From positions 62,001 to 126,000 of the forward strand of contig NZ_DAIDJE010000130.1 in NCBI RefSeq assembly GCF_027451485.1: 64,000 nucleotides of DNA, given 5' to 3'. A model generated the notes under the pieces. It did no database searches, was not told the DNA's origin, and saw nothing but the letters and a program-made list of their open reading frames with translations. Shown in pieces: positions 1 through 8,324 of this stretch. The DNA comes from Bradyrhizobium sp. (GTDB lineage: Bacteria; Pseudomonadota; Alphaproteobacteria; Rhizobiales; Xanthobacteraceae). Position numbers and translations under genes: made by a program. Positions within the stretch are counted from its first letter, which is position 1. Every line of letters starts with the position of its first letter.

Positions 1-198
1 GCGAGCACGCGCGCGATCTTCGGCCGGAGCTATGCCGCGGAGCCGGACGTGCTGATCGAGCAGCTCAAGCGGGACGAGGCGATCGCGGAAGCCGATACGC
101 TGCTGCTCACCGTGCCGAACCAGCTCGGCGTCGACTACAACGCGCATGTGATCCAGGCCATACTTGCGCATGTCGCACCCGCACTAGGATGGCGGTGA
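1..198 (+). CDS. C-terminal end of a luciferase-like (LLM) flavin-dependent oxidoreductase, cut by the window edge
   Basis: Frame 1 is open from the first base to a TGA at 196-198, giving 65 residues. The peptide (FGRSYAAEPDVLIEQLKRD, then TLLLTVPNQLGVDYNAHVI) resembles the last helices of bacterial luciferase-like monooxygenases that use reduced flavin. In those proteins this region closes the TIM barrel with a TVPNQLG/N-type motif. The start, flavin site and substrate pocket lie outside the window, so the substrate cannot be inferred. No downstream partner is obvious; the next gene on the same strand begins 102 bases later. The family call rests on this tail only. Confidence 0.6.
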   Translation, partial: ASTRAIFGRSYAAEPDVLIEQLKRDEAIAEADTLLLTVPNQLGVDYNAHVIQAILAHVAPALGWR

Positions 199-300
199 AG
201 ACGAGAGCGGGCCTGTCGGTTACCTCAATTCGAGATTGATGCCGTCGGGAGTTTGCCCTACGAATGAGACTTCGTCTGCGGCTAGTTTCGCGGGGACAGC

Positions 301-1503
301 ATGGCGAAGGACATCGTCATATGCTGCGATGGCACCGGCAACGAGATCAACAACACGATCTCGAACGTGCTCAAGCTGTTCCGCGTCCTTGTCAAGGACG
401 AGGGCCAGCGGGTCTATTATCACCCCGGCGTCGGCACCATCGGCCTGCATAGCACGTGGCGGCGGTTCGAGCAGGAGTCCAAGGCCGTCTTTAGCCTTGC
501 CACCGGCGCCGGACTCGATGAGGACACGCTGGCCGCCTACCGCTTCCTGTGCAGAACATACCGGAAAGATGATCGGGTCTTTCTGTTCGGCTTCAGCCGC
601 GGCGCCTATACGGTGCGCGTGCTGGCCGCCTTCATCCATGTGATCGGGCTCTTGCCGACGGACCAACTCGACCTCGCAGGCGCGGCCCTCACCGCCTACA
701 AGAACGCCAGCGCAACCAGCCAGAGCACTGATAGCAAATTCCTCGACGAAGCCTGGCACTTCAGCCGCATCGCCGGCGGCTACCACATTCCAATCGAATT
801 TCTCGGAGTGTGGGACACCGTAGCGTCGATCATCGTTCCGGGCCGCGGCCACCTGCAGACCCTGGTCTATACGCGGACCAATCCGAGCGTGAAGAAATTC
901 CGCCAGGCGATGTCGATCGACGAGCGACGACGGATGTTCCGTCTCAACCACTGGAGGGACCCGCAAAAGTATCGTCCCGATATCTTCGATCCATCGAGCG
1001 CGATCGATCAGGACATCCGCCAGGTCTGGTTCGCCGGCGTGCATTGCGACGTCGGCGGCGGCTATCGGGAGTCCGAAAGCGGGCCTTCGAAATTCCCGCT
1101 GCTGTGGATGATCGATCAGGCCACGCAGGCTGGCCTTCGCGTCGACCGTTCCATGGTCGATCACCTCGCCTGGGGTCTGCCGCGGCCGACGGGCGTCCAC
1201 CACTATACCCCGCCAAGCGTGACCGACCCGCTGCACGATTCGATGAACGCAGCCTGGGAGATTCTCGAATGGTGGCCGAAGCCGGAAAAATACCGCGAAT
1301 GGCCGGAGCGCAAATGTTTCCTCGGCTACTATCTGCCGCGGGGCGAGCCCCGACTGATCCCGGAGGGCGCCAGGATTCATCAATCGGTGGTCGATCGGAT
1401 GAACGAGAAGCCATCTTACCGGCCGGTCAACATGCCGAAATTGTACACGGTCGAACCGGGACCGACTGCGCCATCGCCGCTCTCTGCTCAGAACTCCGGG
1501 TAG
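301..1503 (+). CDS. DUF2235 family alpha/beta-hydrolase-like protein
   Basis: The 400-residue product opens with DIVICCDGTGNE, the hallmark of DUF2235. These are T6SS Tle1-like phospholipase or uncharacterised hydrolase domains. A nucleophile elbow GFSRGAY (about residues 98-104) supplies the predicted catalytic Ser. VWDTV (near 170) and WFAGVHCDVGGGY (near 245) supply the conserved Asp and the His-containing loop of the family. There is no signal peptide or membrane segment, so it is probably cytoplasmic. The ATG at 301 sits after a GGGGACAGC purine stretch. No VgrG, PAAR, immunity or T6SS gene is nearby, so an effector role is not supported here. A housekeeping esterase or unknown role is equally possible. 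A long antisense frame overlaps it and looks like a codon-bias shadow. Confidence 0.85.
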   Translation: MAKDIVICCDGTGNEINNTISNVLKLFRVLVKDEGQRVYYHPGVGTIGLHSTWRRFEQESKAVFSLATGAGLDEDTLAAYRFLCRTYRKDDRVFLFGFSRGAYTVRVLAAFIHVIGLLPTDQLDLAGAALTAYKNASATSQSTDSKFLDEAWHFSRIAGGYHIPIEFLGVWDTVASIIVPGRGHLQTLVYTRTNPSVKKFRQAMSIDERRRMFRLNHWRDPQKYRPDIFDPSSAIDQDIRQVWFAGVHCDVGGGYRESESGPSKFPLLWMIDQATQAGLRVDRSMVDHLAWGLPRPTGVHHYTPPSVTDPLHDSMNAAWEILEWWPKPEKYREWPERKCFLGYYLPRGEPRLIPEGARIHQSVVDRMNEKPSYRPVNMPKLYTVEPGPTAPSPLSAQNSG

Positions 1504-1625
1504 ATAGCGCGCAACATCGCTGCCTGTCGCCTATTCCTGCTGACCGTTCGGCGAACGCATTACGACGCGGCGATCATTCGCCTTCCGCTCTTGCATATCG
1601 CAGCAAGCGCGCCTAAGGCGTGATC

Positions 1626-2555
1626 ATGAAGGTTGCCTCTCTCGGCGAGTGCATGATCGAATTCTCGCAAAGGAGCGACGGCTCGTTCCGGCGCGGCTTT
1701 GGCGGAGACACGCTGAATACGGCGTTGTATCTGGCTCGGCTCGGCATTGACACCTCCTACGTCACGGCGCTCGGCGACGACCCATTGAGCGAAGAGATGC
1801 TGGCCGCCTGGCGCAGCGAAAACATCAAGACCGGCCTTGTGATCCGGGCCTCGGGACGCCTGCCCGGCCTTTACATGATCCAGCGCGACGCTCGCGGCGA
1901 GCGCACCTTTCTTTACTGGCGTGATCGCGCTCCGGCGCGCGACTTCTTCGAACTGGTCGATCGAGATCAGCTCAAGCGTCTGGCGCAATTCGACTGGCTC
2001 TATCTTTCCGGCATCAGCCTGTCGCTCTATGGCGAGGCAGGCCGTGCGCGCCTGCGCGAACTTCTGGCGGCGACGCGACAAAACGGCGGCAAAGTTGCGT
2101 TCGACGGCAACTATCGCCCGCGCGGCTGGAGCGATACGGCGACCGCGCGCCGCGCCTTCTCCGAGATATTGCCCCTGGTCGATCTGGCGCTTCCGACCTT
2201 CGAGGACGAACTGGCGTTGGTTGGCAACGAAACGCCCGATCGTTGCATCGAACGCTACCGCGCCGTCGGAGTGAGGGAGATCGCCGTCAAGCTCGGGCCG
2301 CGGGGCTGCGTTGTCACGACCGGCGGTGATTGCATCGAAGTCCCGCCGCCAAAGGTGGTCGAGCCGGTCGATACGACGGCCGCAGGAGATTCGTTCAATG
2401 CCGGCTATATCGCGGCTCGCATCAACGGCGCGCCGCCGCGCGAAGCCGCAGCTGCCGGTCATCGGCTGGCCGGCGCCGTGATCATGTTGCCGGGCGCGGT
2501 GATCCCGCGCGCTTCCATGCCAGCAAGCGTGTTCAGGAGCGGAGAGAAAACATGA
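1626..2555 (+). CDS. kdgK: 2-keto-3-deoxygluconate kinase (PfkB family)
   Basis: The product is about 309 residues, a normal length for ribokinase/PfkB sugar kinases. The N-terminus KVASLGECMIEF matches KDG kinases. GFGGDTLNTALYLARLG (about 23-39) is the PfkB sugar-binding motif. DTTAAGDSFNAGY near the C-terminus is the second signature, with the catalytic-base Asp and anion hole. The likely reaction is ATP-dependent phosphorylation of 2-keto-3-deoxygluconate to KDPG in the cytoplasm. The stop overlaps the next start by four bases (ATGA), and the next gene is KDPG aldolase, so the two steps are translationally coupled. An alternative GTG start lies at 1620. The substrate is inferred mainly from the eda partner; other PfkB sugars remain possible. 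Confidence 0.88.
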   Translation: MKVASLGECMIEFSQRSDGSFRRGFGGDTLNTALYLARLGIDTSYVTALGDDPLSEEMLAAWRSENIKTGLVIRASGRLPGLYMIQRDARGERTFLYWRDRAPARDFFELVDRDQLKRLAQFDWLYLSGISLSLYGEAGRARLRELLAATRQNGGKVAFDGNYRPRGWSDTATARRAFSEILPLVDLALPTFEDELALVGNETPDRCIERYRAVGVREIAVKLGPRGCVVTTGGDCIEVPPPKVVEPVDTTAAGDSFNAGYIAARINGAPPREAAAAGHRLAGAVIMLPGAVIPRASMPASVFRSGEKT

Positions 2556-3214
2556 GCGACAAGAGCCGGCGGCAACTGTTGGATATCCTTGCGCTGGCGC
2601 CGGTCATTCCCGTCATCACCATCGAGGACGCTTCTCACGCGGTGCCGCTGGCACGCGCGCTCGTCGCCGGCGGATTGCCCACGATCGAAATCACCTTGCG
2701 CACGGCTGCGGCAATGGAAGCTGCGCGCGCCATCATGGCGGAAGTGCCGCAAGCCGTGGTCGGCATCGGCACCGTCTTGACCCCGGGCGACCTCGAACGT
2801 GCTTGCACGCTTGGAGCTGCGTTTGCGGTCAGCCCCGGCGTGACGGCCGATCTCCTCACCGCCGCCGCAATCTGCGAGCTGCCGTTTGCGCCAGGTATCC
2901 AGACCGCGTCCGATCTGATCACCTGCGTGACGCACGGTTTCGATATCGTCAAGTTCTTCCCGGCCGTGCCGGCCGGAGGACTGCCGGCGCTGAATGCGCT
3001 CAGCGGACCGTTCCCGCAGGTTCGCTATTGTCCGACCGGCGGAATCGGCGCGGCCAATGCGGTGGAATGGCTCGCGCATCCGAAGGTCGCGGCGGTTGGC
3101 GGTTCCTGGGTGGCGCCGACTCCCGACATCACTTCAGCCGCCTGGCCCGCCATCGAGCAACGCGCCCGCGCGGCGGCTGCGCTGCGATCACGCGCGCCGA
3201 CGGCTCACCAATAG
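2552..3214 (+). CDS. eda: 2-dehydro-3-deoxyphosphogluconate (KDPG) aldolase
   Basis: The 220-residue protein is a class I aldolase of the KDPG/KHG family. It splits KDPG into pyruvate and glyceraldehyde 3-phosphate in the Entner-Doudoroff route. TIEITLRT (around residue 48) carries the general-acid Glu, GIGTVLTP follows, and FDIVKFFPA (around 133) carries the Schiff-base Lys. CPTGGIG near 163 forms the phosphate site. The ATG overlaps the kdgK stop (ATGA) and is the only sensible start, although the frame is open further upstream. The last ten bases overlap the end of the convergent SH3 gene. With kdgK it forms a small two-step cassette for a ketodeoxy sugar acid. Confidence 0.93.
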   Translation: MSDKSRRQLLDILALAPVIPVITIEDASHAVPLARALVAGGLPTIEITLRTAAAMEAARAIMAEVPQAVVGIGTVLTPGDLERACTLGAAFAVSPGVTADLLTAAAICELPFAPGIQTASDLITCVTHGFDIVKFFPAVPAGGLPALNALSGPFPQVRYCPTGGIGAANAVEWLAHPKVAAVGGSWVAPTPDITSAAWPAIEQRARAAAALRSRAPTAHQ

Positions 3215-3603
3215 CGCCGGCCCCACCCCCAGCCCCGATACCATCCGTAATACGGGTAACCGTAATAGGGATAGGGCTGGTAATAATAAGTCGGCGGTGG
3301 TCCCTGGTCGTAGACTTGCACGTCGCCCATCCGGCGCCCGCGCGGCGCCGGCCGCGGTCCCATACCGACGTTGCGGGCGATGACGTAGCCATCCTTCCCG
3401 TCAAAAGACGCCGCACACCAACCATTGGTGCAATTGCCGACCTCGACCACGCCTCCCTTCGGGACGAGCGTGAGAACCTCGGTGTCGGTGCCGGGACCTT
3501 TGCGCAAGTTGGTTTCGCCGGTGGTGGCGATCGGCTTGGCCGTCGCGGAAACCACCGACAGCACGGTGACGATAGCTGCGGACGCCGCCCTTGCGAAGCT
3601 CAT
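3205..3603 (-). CDS. Secreted bacterial SH3-domain protein with Tyr/Gly/Pro-rich tail
   Basis: The 132-residue product begins with a signal peptide (MSFARAASAAIVTVLSVVS, then ATA-K). One SH3b domain follows (about 28-75: NLRKGPGTDTEVLTLVPKG, then GWCAASFDGKDGYV). Such domains usually bind cell-wall or surface ligands. The C-terminal 50 residues are almost entirely Tyr, Pro, Gly, Trp and Arg, a low-complexity tail typical of rhizobial periplasmic SH3 proteins. An in-frame ATG at 3618 would add five residues; the internal ATG fits the signal peptide better. The gene is convergent with eda and overlaps it by ten bases. No enzymatic domain is present, so the role is structural or sensory by inference. 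Confidence 0.85.
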   Translation of the reverse strand: MSFARAASAAIVTVLSVVSATAKPIATTGETNLRKGPGTDTEVLTLVPKGGVVEVGNCTNGWCAASFDGKDGYVIARNVGMGPRPAPRGRRMGDVQVYDQGPPPTYYYQPYPYYGYPYYGWYRGWGWGRRYW

Positions 3604-3685
3604 GGCTGAATACCCCATTTTCGTGACGCCAGCCGGAGAGGATGCCAACTCAGGAGCGAATGGACAACCTCCTGAAAGCTCACAT

Positions 3686-4420
3686 TTAGCCCACCACGTG
3701 ACCGAAATAGGCCTGCTCGATCTGCCGTGGCAGATCGGGGCTGCCGGCTTCGGATTCGAGAACGACGCGTCCGCCGGCCAGCGCATAGACGCGATCGGAG
3801 CCCGCGAGCGCCTTCTCGACCAGTTGCTCGACCAGCAGCACGGCCGTACCCGTGCGGCGCAATTCTCCGGCGACGGCAAGAACGCGGTCGACAAGCACCG
3901 GCGCAAGACCCGCCGAAGGTTCGTCCAGCATCAGAAGGCGCGGACGGCGGACCAACCCTTGCGCAACCACCAGCATCTGCTGCTGGCCACCCGACAGCGA
4001 GCCGCCGAGATTTTTGCGCTTGTCGGCAATCTCCGGAAAATAGCTCAGCGCCTCCTCGATCCGGGAATCGCGCTCGCGGCGCGGCAGGTCGTAGCAGGCC
4101 AGAAGCAGGTTGTCGAAAACGGTCTGCTGGGTGAAAACGCGATGGCCTTCGATGACATGGACCAGACCGGCACGCGCGGTTTCGCGCGGCCCCGCTCCTT
4201 TCAGCGAGCGCCCACCGAACACGATGTCGCCTCCGCTCCACGGCAGCAGGCCGGAGATCGCACGCAAAAGCGTCGTCTTGCCGGCGCCGTTGGGTCCGAG
4301 CAGCGACACCATTTCGCCGGCACGGATCTGCAGCGAGACGCCGTGCAGCACGCCGATCTTGCCATAGCCGCTTTCAAGCGCGCGCACGTCGAGAAGGATA
4401 TCAGACTCCGAGATAGGCAC
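3686..4420 (-). CDS. livF: Branched-chain amino acid-type ABC transporter ATP-binding protein (LivF-like)
   Basis: The 244-residue ATPase has Walker A GPNGAGKTT (about 41-49), the ABC signature LSGGQQQML (about 137) and Walker B LLMLDEPSAGL. The length and the HVIEGHRVFTQQTVFDNLLL segment are LivF-like. It would energise uptake at the inner membrane together with the upstream permease/ATPase genes. Its ATG lies 20 bases inside the end of the preceding LivM-LivG fusion, indicating translational coupling. It is the last gene of a six-gene leftward operon. The transported substrate is unknown: Liv-type systems carry amino acids, amides, aromatic acids and urea as well as branched-chain amino acids. 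Confidence 0.92.
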   Translation of the reverse strand: MPISESDILLDVRALESGYGKIGVLHGVSLQIRAGEMVSLLGPNGAGKTTLLRAISGLLPWSGGDIVFGGRSLKGAGPRETARAGLVHVIEGHRVFTQQTVFDNLLLACYDLPRRERDSRIEEALSYFPEIADKRKNLGGSLSGGQQQMLVVAQGLVRRPRLLMLDEPSAGLAPVLVDRVLAVAGELRRTGTAVLLVEQLVEKALAGSDRVYALAGGRVVLESEAGSPDLPRQIEQAYFGHVVG

Positions 4421-6203
4421 TTACGACATCCTTGTGGCTTCGAATTTCCGCGGGCGTGCCGTGCGCGAGCACGCGCCCCTGGTTCAGCACCGTCACTCTC
4501 TCGCAGATGGCAAAAATGAGGTCGGAGTGATGCTCGACCAGGAGCACCGCAGTGCCGTGCCGGCTGATCTCGCCGATCAGCGCGCCGAGCCGCTTGATCT
4601 CGTCGGGCGAAAGGCCGGCGGCCGGCTCGTCGAGCAGCAGCACCGAGGGCGACAGCATCAAGGCTCGCGCGATTTCGATGAAGCGCAGTTCGCTGTGTTG
4701 AAGACGGCTCGCCCTCACCGGCGCCAGCGCCTCGAGACCCACCGCTTCCAGGGCGCGCATCGCCTTCGCCGTCAGTTCGCGTTCGTCCCGGCGGCGTACG
4801 GGAAACGAGAATAACGTCGCCAGGAAATTCGCCCGCCCCGACACCGTGCCGCCGATCATCACGTTTTCGAGCACGGTCTCCTCGCCGACGACGTGAGGCG
4901 TCTGGAAGGTCCGCGCGATGCCAACACGCGCGCGCTGCGCCGGATGTCCCGCTGCCAGCGGATGTCCGCCAAGCCGCACCTCGCCCTGCTGCGGCGCGTA
5001 ATATCCGGAGATGACGTTGAGCGCGGTGGTCTTGCCGCTGCCGTTGGGACCAATCAGCCCATGCACGTGGCCCGGCTTGATGTCGAGATCGAGCCCGTCG
5101 AGCGCCCGCACGCCACCAAAGGAAAGAACCACGTTCTTCAAGCTCAAGGCTTCCGCGGCGGGACGCCTGGCGAAGATTCCCGAAAGCAACGCTGGGTTCG
5201 GCACGATGGCGCGACCGCTGGTCAAGGGACGCCTGTTCTCGAAGTCCAACAGCTCGGAGATGCCGCCGGGCATCGCAAGCACGATGGCCAGCAGCAGCGC
5301 GGCGTAAAGGAAAGTCGACCACGACGCGAGCGGCGCGGCGATCTCCGGCAGGATCGTCAACAGGATGGTGCCGAGCAGCGGTCCCAGGATCGAGCCGCGC
5401 CCACCGATCAGAATCGCAATGAAGAAGAGGATCGATAGGTCGAACGTAAACGCATCCGGCGTGATGTAGGTCTGCAACGTCGCAAACAGGCCGCCGGAAA
5501 TCCCCGCAAGCGCCCCGCCGAGCAGAAACACGGGAATCAGCAGTGCTGTCTTGGAAATGCCGTTGGCTTCCGCCGCGACATCGGCATCGCGAATGGCGAC
5601 CAGCGCTCGGCCGAACCGGCTATGCGCGATGTTGTAGGAAATCCAGGTCGCGAACGCCGCCGCAATCAGGCATACCGCATAGAACCCCCATGCGGTGTCG
5701 AACGGCTCCGGAAACTGTGGTCCCGACAAGCCTATGCCGCCGCCGGTCACGCTCCGCCAGGCGAGCGCGATCTGGGTGACGATCGTCGCGAAACCAAGGG
5801 TCGAGATCGCAAAGTAGAAGGTGCGCAGCCTGAGCGCCGGCAGCCCGACGATGACGCCGAAAGCGCCGCCGGCGATGGCGGCCGCGGCAAAGCAAACCAC
5901 CAGCGGCATCGCGGGCATGACATTGCCGGCGGCGAGTACGCTCGTCACATAGGCGCCAAGCGTCAGCAGCGCGACATAGCCGATCGCGAGTTGCCCGGCG
6001 AATCCGACGATCAGGTTGAGGCCCGCCACCAACACCCAATAGACCGCCGCGCGGGAGAGAATCACGGCCCAGTAGTCGTTGCCGATGAAAGGAAGCACGA
6101 GAGCCACTGCAAGCGCCGCGATGGGCGCAACGCGGTTCGCCCAACCCGAACGAAACGCCGAGGCAAGACCTGCGGCCGATGGCTGCCCCTGCACGCTTGC
6201 CAT
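4401..6203 (-). CDS. LivM permease fused to LivG ATPase
   Basis: One 600-residue reading frame joins two transporter parts. Residues 1-310 or so are a LivM-type permease (GNDYWAVILSRAAVYWVLVA, GLNLIVGFAGQLAIGYVAL, several hydrophobic helices). Residues 345-600 are a LivG ATPase with Walker A GPNGSGKTT, Walker B LLLDEPAAGLSPDE and a terminal VLAHGTPAEI. The signature region reads RLQHSELRFIEIARAL where LivG usually has a YG-Q core, so the canonical Gly and Gln are missing. The start is the ATG at 6203, which shares a base with the livH stop; the frame is open upstream but that part overlaps livH. Fused LivM-LivG proteins are known in rhizobia. LivF supplies the second ATPase. Confidence 0.9.
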   Translation of the reverse strand: MASVQGQPSAAGLASAFRSGWANRVAPIAALAVALVLPFIGNDYWAVILSRAAVYWVLVAGLNLIVGFAGQLAIGYVALLTLGAYVTSVLAAGNVMPAMPLVVCFAAAAIAGGAFGVIVGLPALRLRTFYFAISTLGFATIVTQIALAWRSVTGGGIGLSGPQFPEPFDTAWGFYAVCLIAAAFATWISYNIAHSRFGRALVAIRDADVAAEANGISKTALLIPVFLLGGALAGISGGLFATLQTYITPDAFTFDLSILFFIAILIGGRGSILGPLLGTILLTILPEIAAPLASWSTFLYAALLLAIVLAMPGGISELLDFENRRPLTSGRAIVPNPALLSGIFARRPAAEALSLKNVVLSFGGVRALDGLDLDIKPGHVHGLIGPNGSGKTTALNVISGYYAPQQGEVRLGGHPLAAGHPAQRARVGIARTFQTPHVVGEETVLENVMIGGTVSGRANFLATLFSFPVRRRDERELTAKAMRALEAVGLEALAPVRASRLQHSELRFIEIARALMLSPSVLLLDEPAAGLSPDEIKRLGALIGEISRHGTAVLLVEHHSDLIFAICERVTVLNQGRVLAHGTPAEIRSHKDVVSAYLGV

Positions 6204-7072
6204 CAAACACGCCTCATGCGCGAAGTGCCGAACAAGCCCTGTGGTGCGGCAAGCAGCACGACGATGAAAACCACGAAAACGGCAACGGAAGCGAAGATGC
6301 CGCCGACCAGAAAATTCGCAGCCTGCTGGAAAATTCCGAGAGCCAGACCGCCGATCACGGCGCCGCGGTTCTGACCGAGGCCGCCGAGCGCCACCGGCAC
6401 GAAGCCGTAGAAATTCAGCTGCGCTCCGTTGGCGACGAAGGCGAGCATCAATTCCCCACCGGCAAAACCGGCCAGCGCGCCGATGACGCCGGCAAGCGCA
6501 AAGCTCGCGATGCGCAGATTTCGCTCGGGCAGACCGAGCGCGCGGGCGGCAAAATTGTCCTCCGCGACGGCAAGGAAAGCGCGGCCGATCAGCGTGCGGC
6601 GCTGCATCCATTCAAGAAATGCAACGACAAGGGCGCAAGCCAGCACGGGCAGCCAGAACCTTTCATCGTAGATGCCCGCACCCAGGCCGAACAGGCGCGG
6701 AAACGCCTGCGGCTCGGTGCTCCATTCGATCGCCGTGACCTGCTGTATCATCAGCGCTACCGCCAGCGTCGAAAGGACATAAAGATGCTGGTCGAGGTTT
6801 TTCAGAACCGGCCGCACGGCGATGAATTCGGTGATGACGCCCACCGCGGCGCAGCCGGCGAGCGTCAGGAGGAAGCTCGGAACCAGCGGCAGGCCGAGGC
6901 GCAGCGCAAACAATGAGCCGAGCACGCCGCCAAGCATGCCGAGCTGGCCCGCGGTGAAGCTCATCACCCGCGAGGCCGCAAACATCAGATTGTAAGTAAT
7001 GCCGATGAGGGCGTAGACCGCGCCCATCGCAAGCCCCGTCACCAGGATGGAGCCCAGCGTTCCGAAGGCCAT
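6203..7072 (-). CDS. livH: Branched-chain amino acid-type ABC transporter permease (LivH-like)
   Basis: The 289-residue protein is almost wholly hydrophobic, with about eight membrane segments. It carries LivH hallmarks: MGAVYALIGITYNLMFAAS at the N-terminus and FVPVALGGLGQNRGAVIGGL near residue 230, the cytoplasmic EAA-like coupling loop. It pairs with the LivM half of the downstream fusion to form the translocation pore in the inner membrane. Its start lies four bases after the binding-protein stop and its own stop overlaps the next ATG, so it is an internal operon gene. The substrate is not determinable from sequence. Confidence 0.92.
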   Translation of the reverse strand: MAFGTLGSILVTGLAMGAVYALIGITYNLMFAASRVMSFTAGQLGMLGGVLGSLFALRLGLPLVPSFLLTLAGCAAVGVITEFIAVRPVLKNLDQHLYVLSTLAVALMIQQVTAIEWSTEPQAFPRLFGLGAGIYDERFWLPVLACALVVAFLEWMQRRTLIGRAFLAVAEDNFAARALGLPERNLRIASFALAGVIGALAGFAGGELMLAFVANGAQLNFYGFVPVALGGLGQNRGAVIGGLALGIFQQAANFLVGGIFASVAVFVVFIVVLLAAPQGLFGTSRMRRV

Positions 7073-7076
7073 GGCG

Positions 7077-8267
7077 CTAGCCGTAGCCGGGCGCGAGGTT
7101 CAGCGCGCCGTCCTTCGACGAATTCGCCGCACCCATCACGACCTCGTCGGTCGGATAACCATTGTGCTGCGTCACCGACCAGGTGTAGTCGCCGAACAGG
7201 CCGGGATAGTTGGTGAGCCCGTCGAAATATTTGATGAGACCAGGGCCCGCGGTACCTTCGGTTTCGATCGCCTTTGCAAGCAGCTGGACCACGTCGACGC
7301 CGCAGAGCACCCACCACAGCAAGGTGTCTTTCAGATCGATCTTGCCCTTTGCCTGATCGAGGAATTTCTGGGTTCGCGCCGGCAGCCTGCCCTGCGCATC
7401 GAAGCTGCAGCTGCGGTAGTTGACCGTGTAGACCCTGTCCCAGTTCGCAGGCTTGTCGATCAGGCGTCCGACCTCGCCGGAACCGAGTGATGGATGGCCG
7501 ACGAACGGCACGTCCCACGACAGCCCGGCGCGTGCGTTAAAGAGCCGCGCCGCCATGCCGGTCGACGTGCTCCACGCGACGATCGCCTGGGCACCCGCAT
7601 TCTTCATCCGCAGCATATCGGGTGTCATGTCGGGCTGCGTCGCGTCGATCTGCGCGGTATAGACCACCTCGGCACCGTCCTTCTTGAAACCGGCGACCGA
7701 GTCGCCGGTCGCCGTCGTGCCATAGCCCGTGGTGTCGCCGATCACAGCGACCTTCTTAATTTTCAGCACTTGCAGGCAGTAGTGTCTCACCGCATCGTCC
7801 CATTGCGAATTGGATGGCGCGATGCGAAACGAATTCGGATATTTGCGCGGGTCGATCAGGGAGTTGACGACGCAAGGATGCAGGTTCGGCATCTTGGCGC
7901 GCGCCATGATCGGCGTGGTCGCCAGTGCCTCGCCCGAATTGGTCGGCCCGAAGATCGCGGCGACCTTGACCGAGCTGATCATCTCCTGGGTCGCGTTGAC
8001 GGCTTTGGTGGGATCGCCCTGCGTATCGCGAGTGACGAGCTCGATCATCCGGCCCTTGACGCCGCCGGCACCGTTGACCGCCTCCACCGCGTAGCGCAAG
8101 CCGCGGTCAAATCCTATTCCCGGCGCCGAACTCGCGCCGGTGAGAGCGCCCAGCCAGCCGATCTTGATGGTGCCGGATTGTGCCAGGGCCGGCCCCAGCA
8201 AGCCTGCCGAAGCGACGCCGGCAAGGCCGGCCGTGCCCAAGGTAAATTCGCGTCTCGTGATCGTCAT
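7077..8267 (-). CDS. Liv-type periplasmic substrate-binding protein (Peripla_BP_6)
   Basis: The 396-residue protein starts with a twin-arginine signal (TRREFTLGTAGLAGVASAG, cleavage after ALAQ), so it is probably exported folded by Tat. The mature part begins TIKIGWLGALTGASSAPGIG, typical of amino-acid/amide-binding type I periplasmic proteins. It continues with AAIFGPTNSGEALATTPIM and AVIGDTTGYGTTATGD. It would deliver ligand to the LivH/LivM pore encoded immediately downstream (four-base gap). A Tat signal is less common than Sec for this family. The ligand is unknown; the MetE-like gene upstream hints at a sulfur- or methyl-containing compound, which is inference only. Confidence 0.9.
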   Translation of the reverse strand: MTITRREFTLGTAGLAGVASAGLLGPALAQSGTIKIGWLGALTGASSAPGIGFDRGLRYAVEAVNGAGGVKGRMIELVTRDTQGDPTKAVNATQEMISSVKVAAIFGPTNSGEALATTPIMARAKMPNLHPCVVNSLIDPRKYPNSFRIAPSNSQWDDAVRHYCLQVLKIKKVAVIGDTTGYGTTATGDSVAGFKKDGAEVVYTAQIDATQPDMTPDMLRMKNAGAQAIVAWSTSTGMAARLFNARAGLSWDVPFVGHPSLGSGEVGRLIDKPANWDRVYTVNYRSCSFDAQGRLPARTQKFLDQAKGKIDLKDTLLWWVLCGVDVVQLLAKAIETEGTAGPGLIKYFDGLTNYPGLFGDYTWSVTQHNGYPTDEVVMGAANSSKDGALNLAPGYG

Positions 8268-8324
8268 GGGTGTTTTCTCCCTGCCCGCTTGTTCTTGATT
8301 CAGATTGTGCGCGAAGTTCTGATC

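Noticed and set aside
220-1383. A 387-codon minus-strand open frame opposite the DUF2235 gene
   Set aside because: It has no plausible domain, Arg/Ala-rich composition and no ribosome site; it is antisense to a clear hydrolase. GC-rich coding sequence often leaves long antisense frames open.
301-1503. T6SS effector role of the DUF2235 protein
   Set aside because: No VgrG, PAAR, Hcp or immunity gene is nearby; only the family domain is seen.
6204-6611. N-terminal extension of the LivM-LivG frame up to 6611
   Set aside because: The extra residues lie in the middle of livH and are Arg/Cys-rich; the ATG at 6203 follows livH directly and begins a normal permease.
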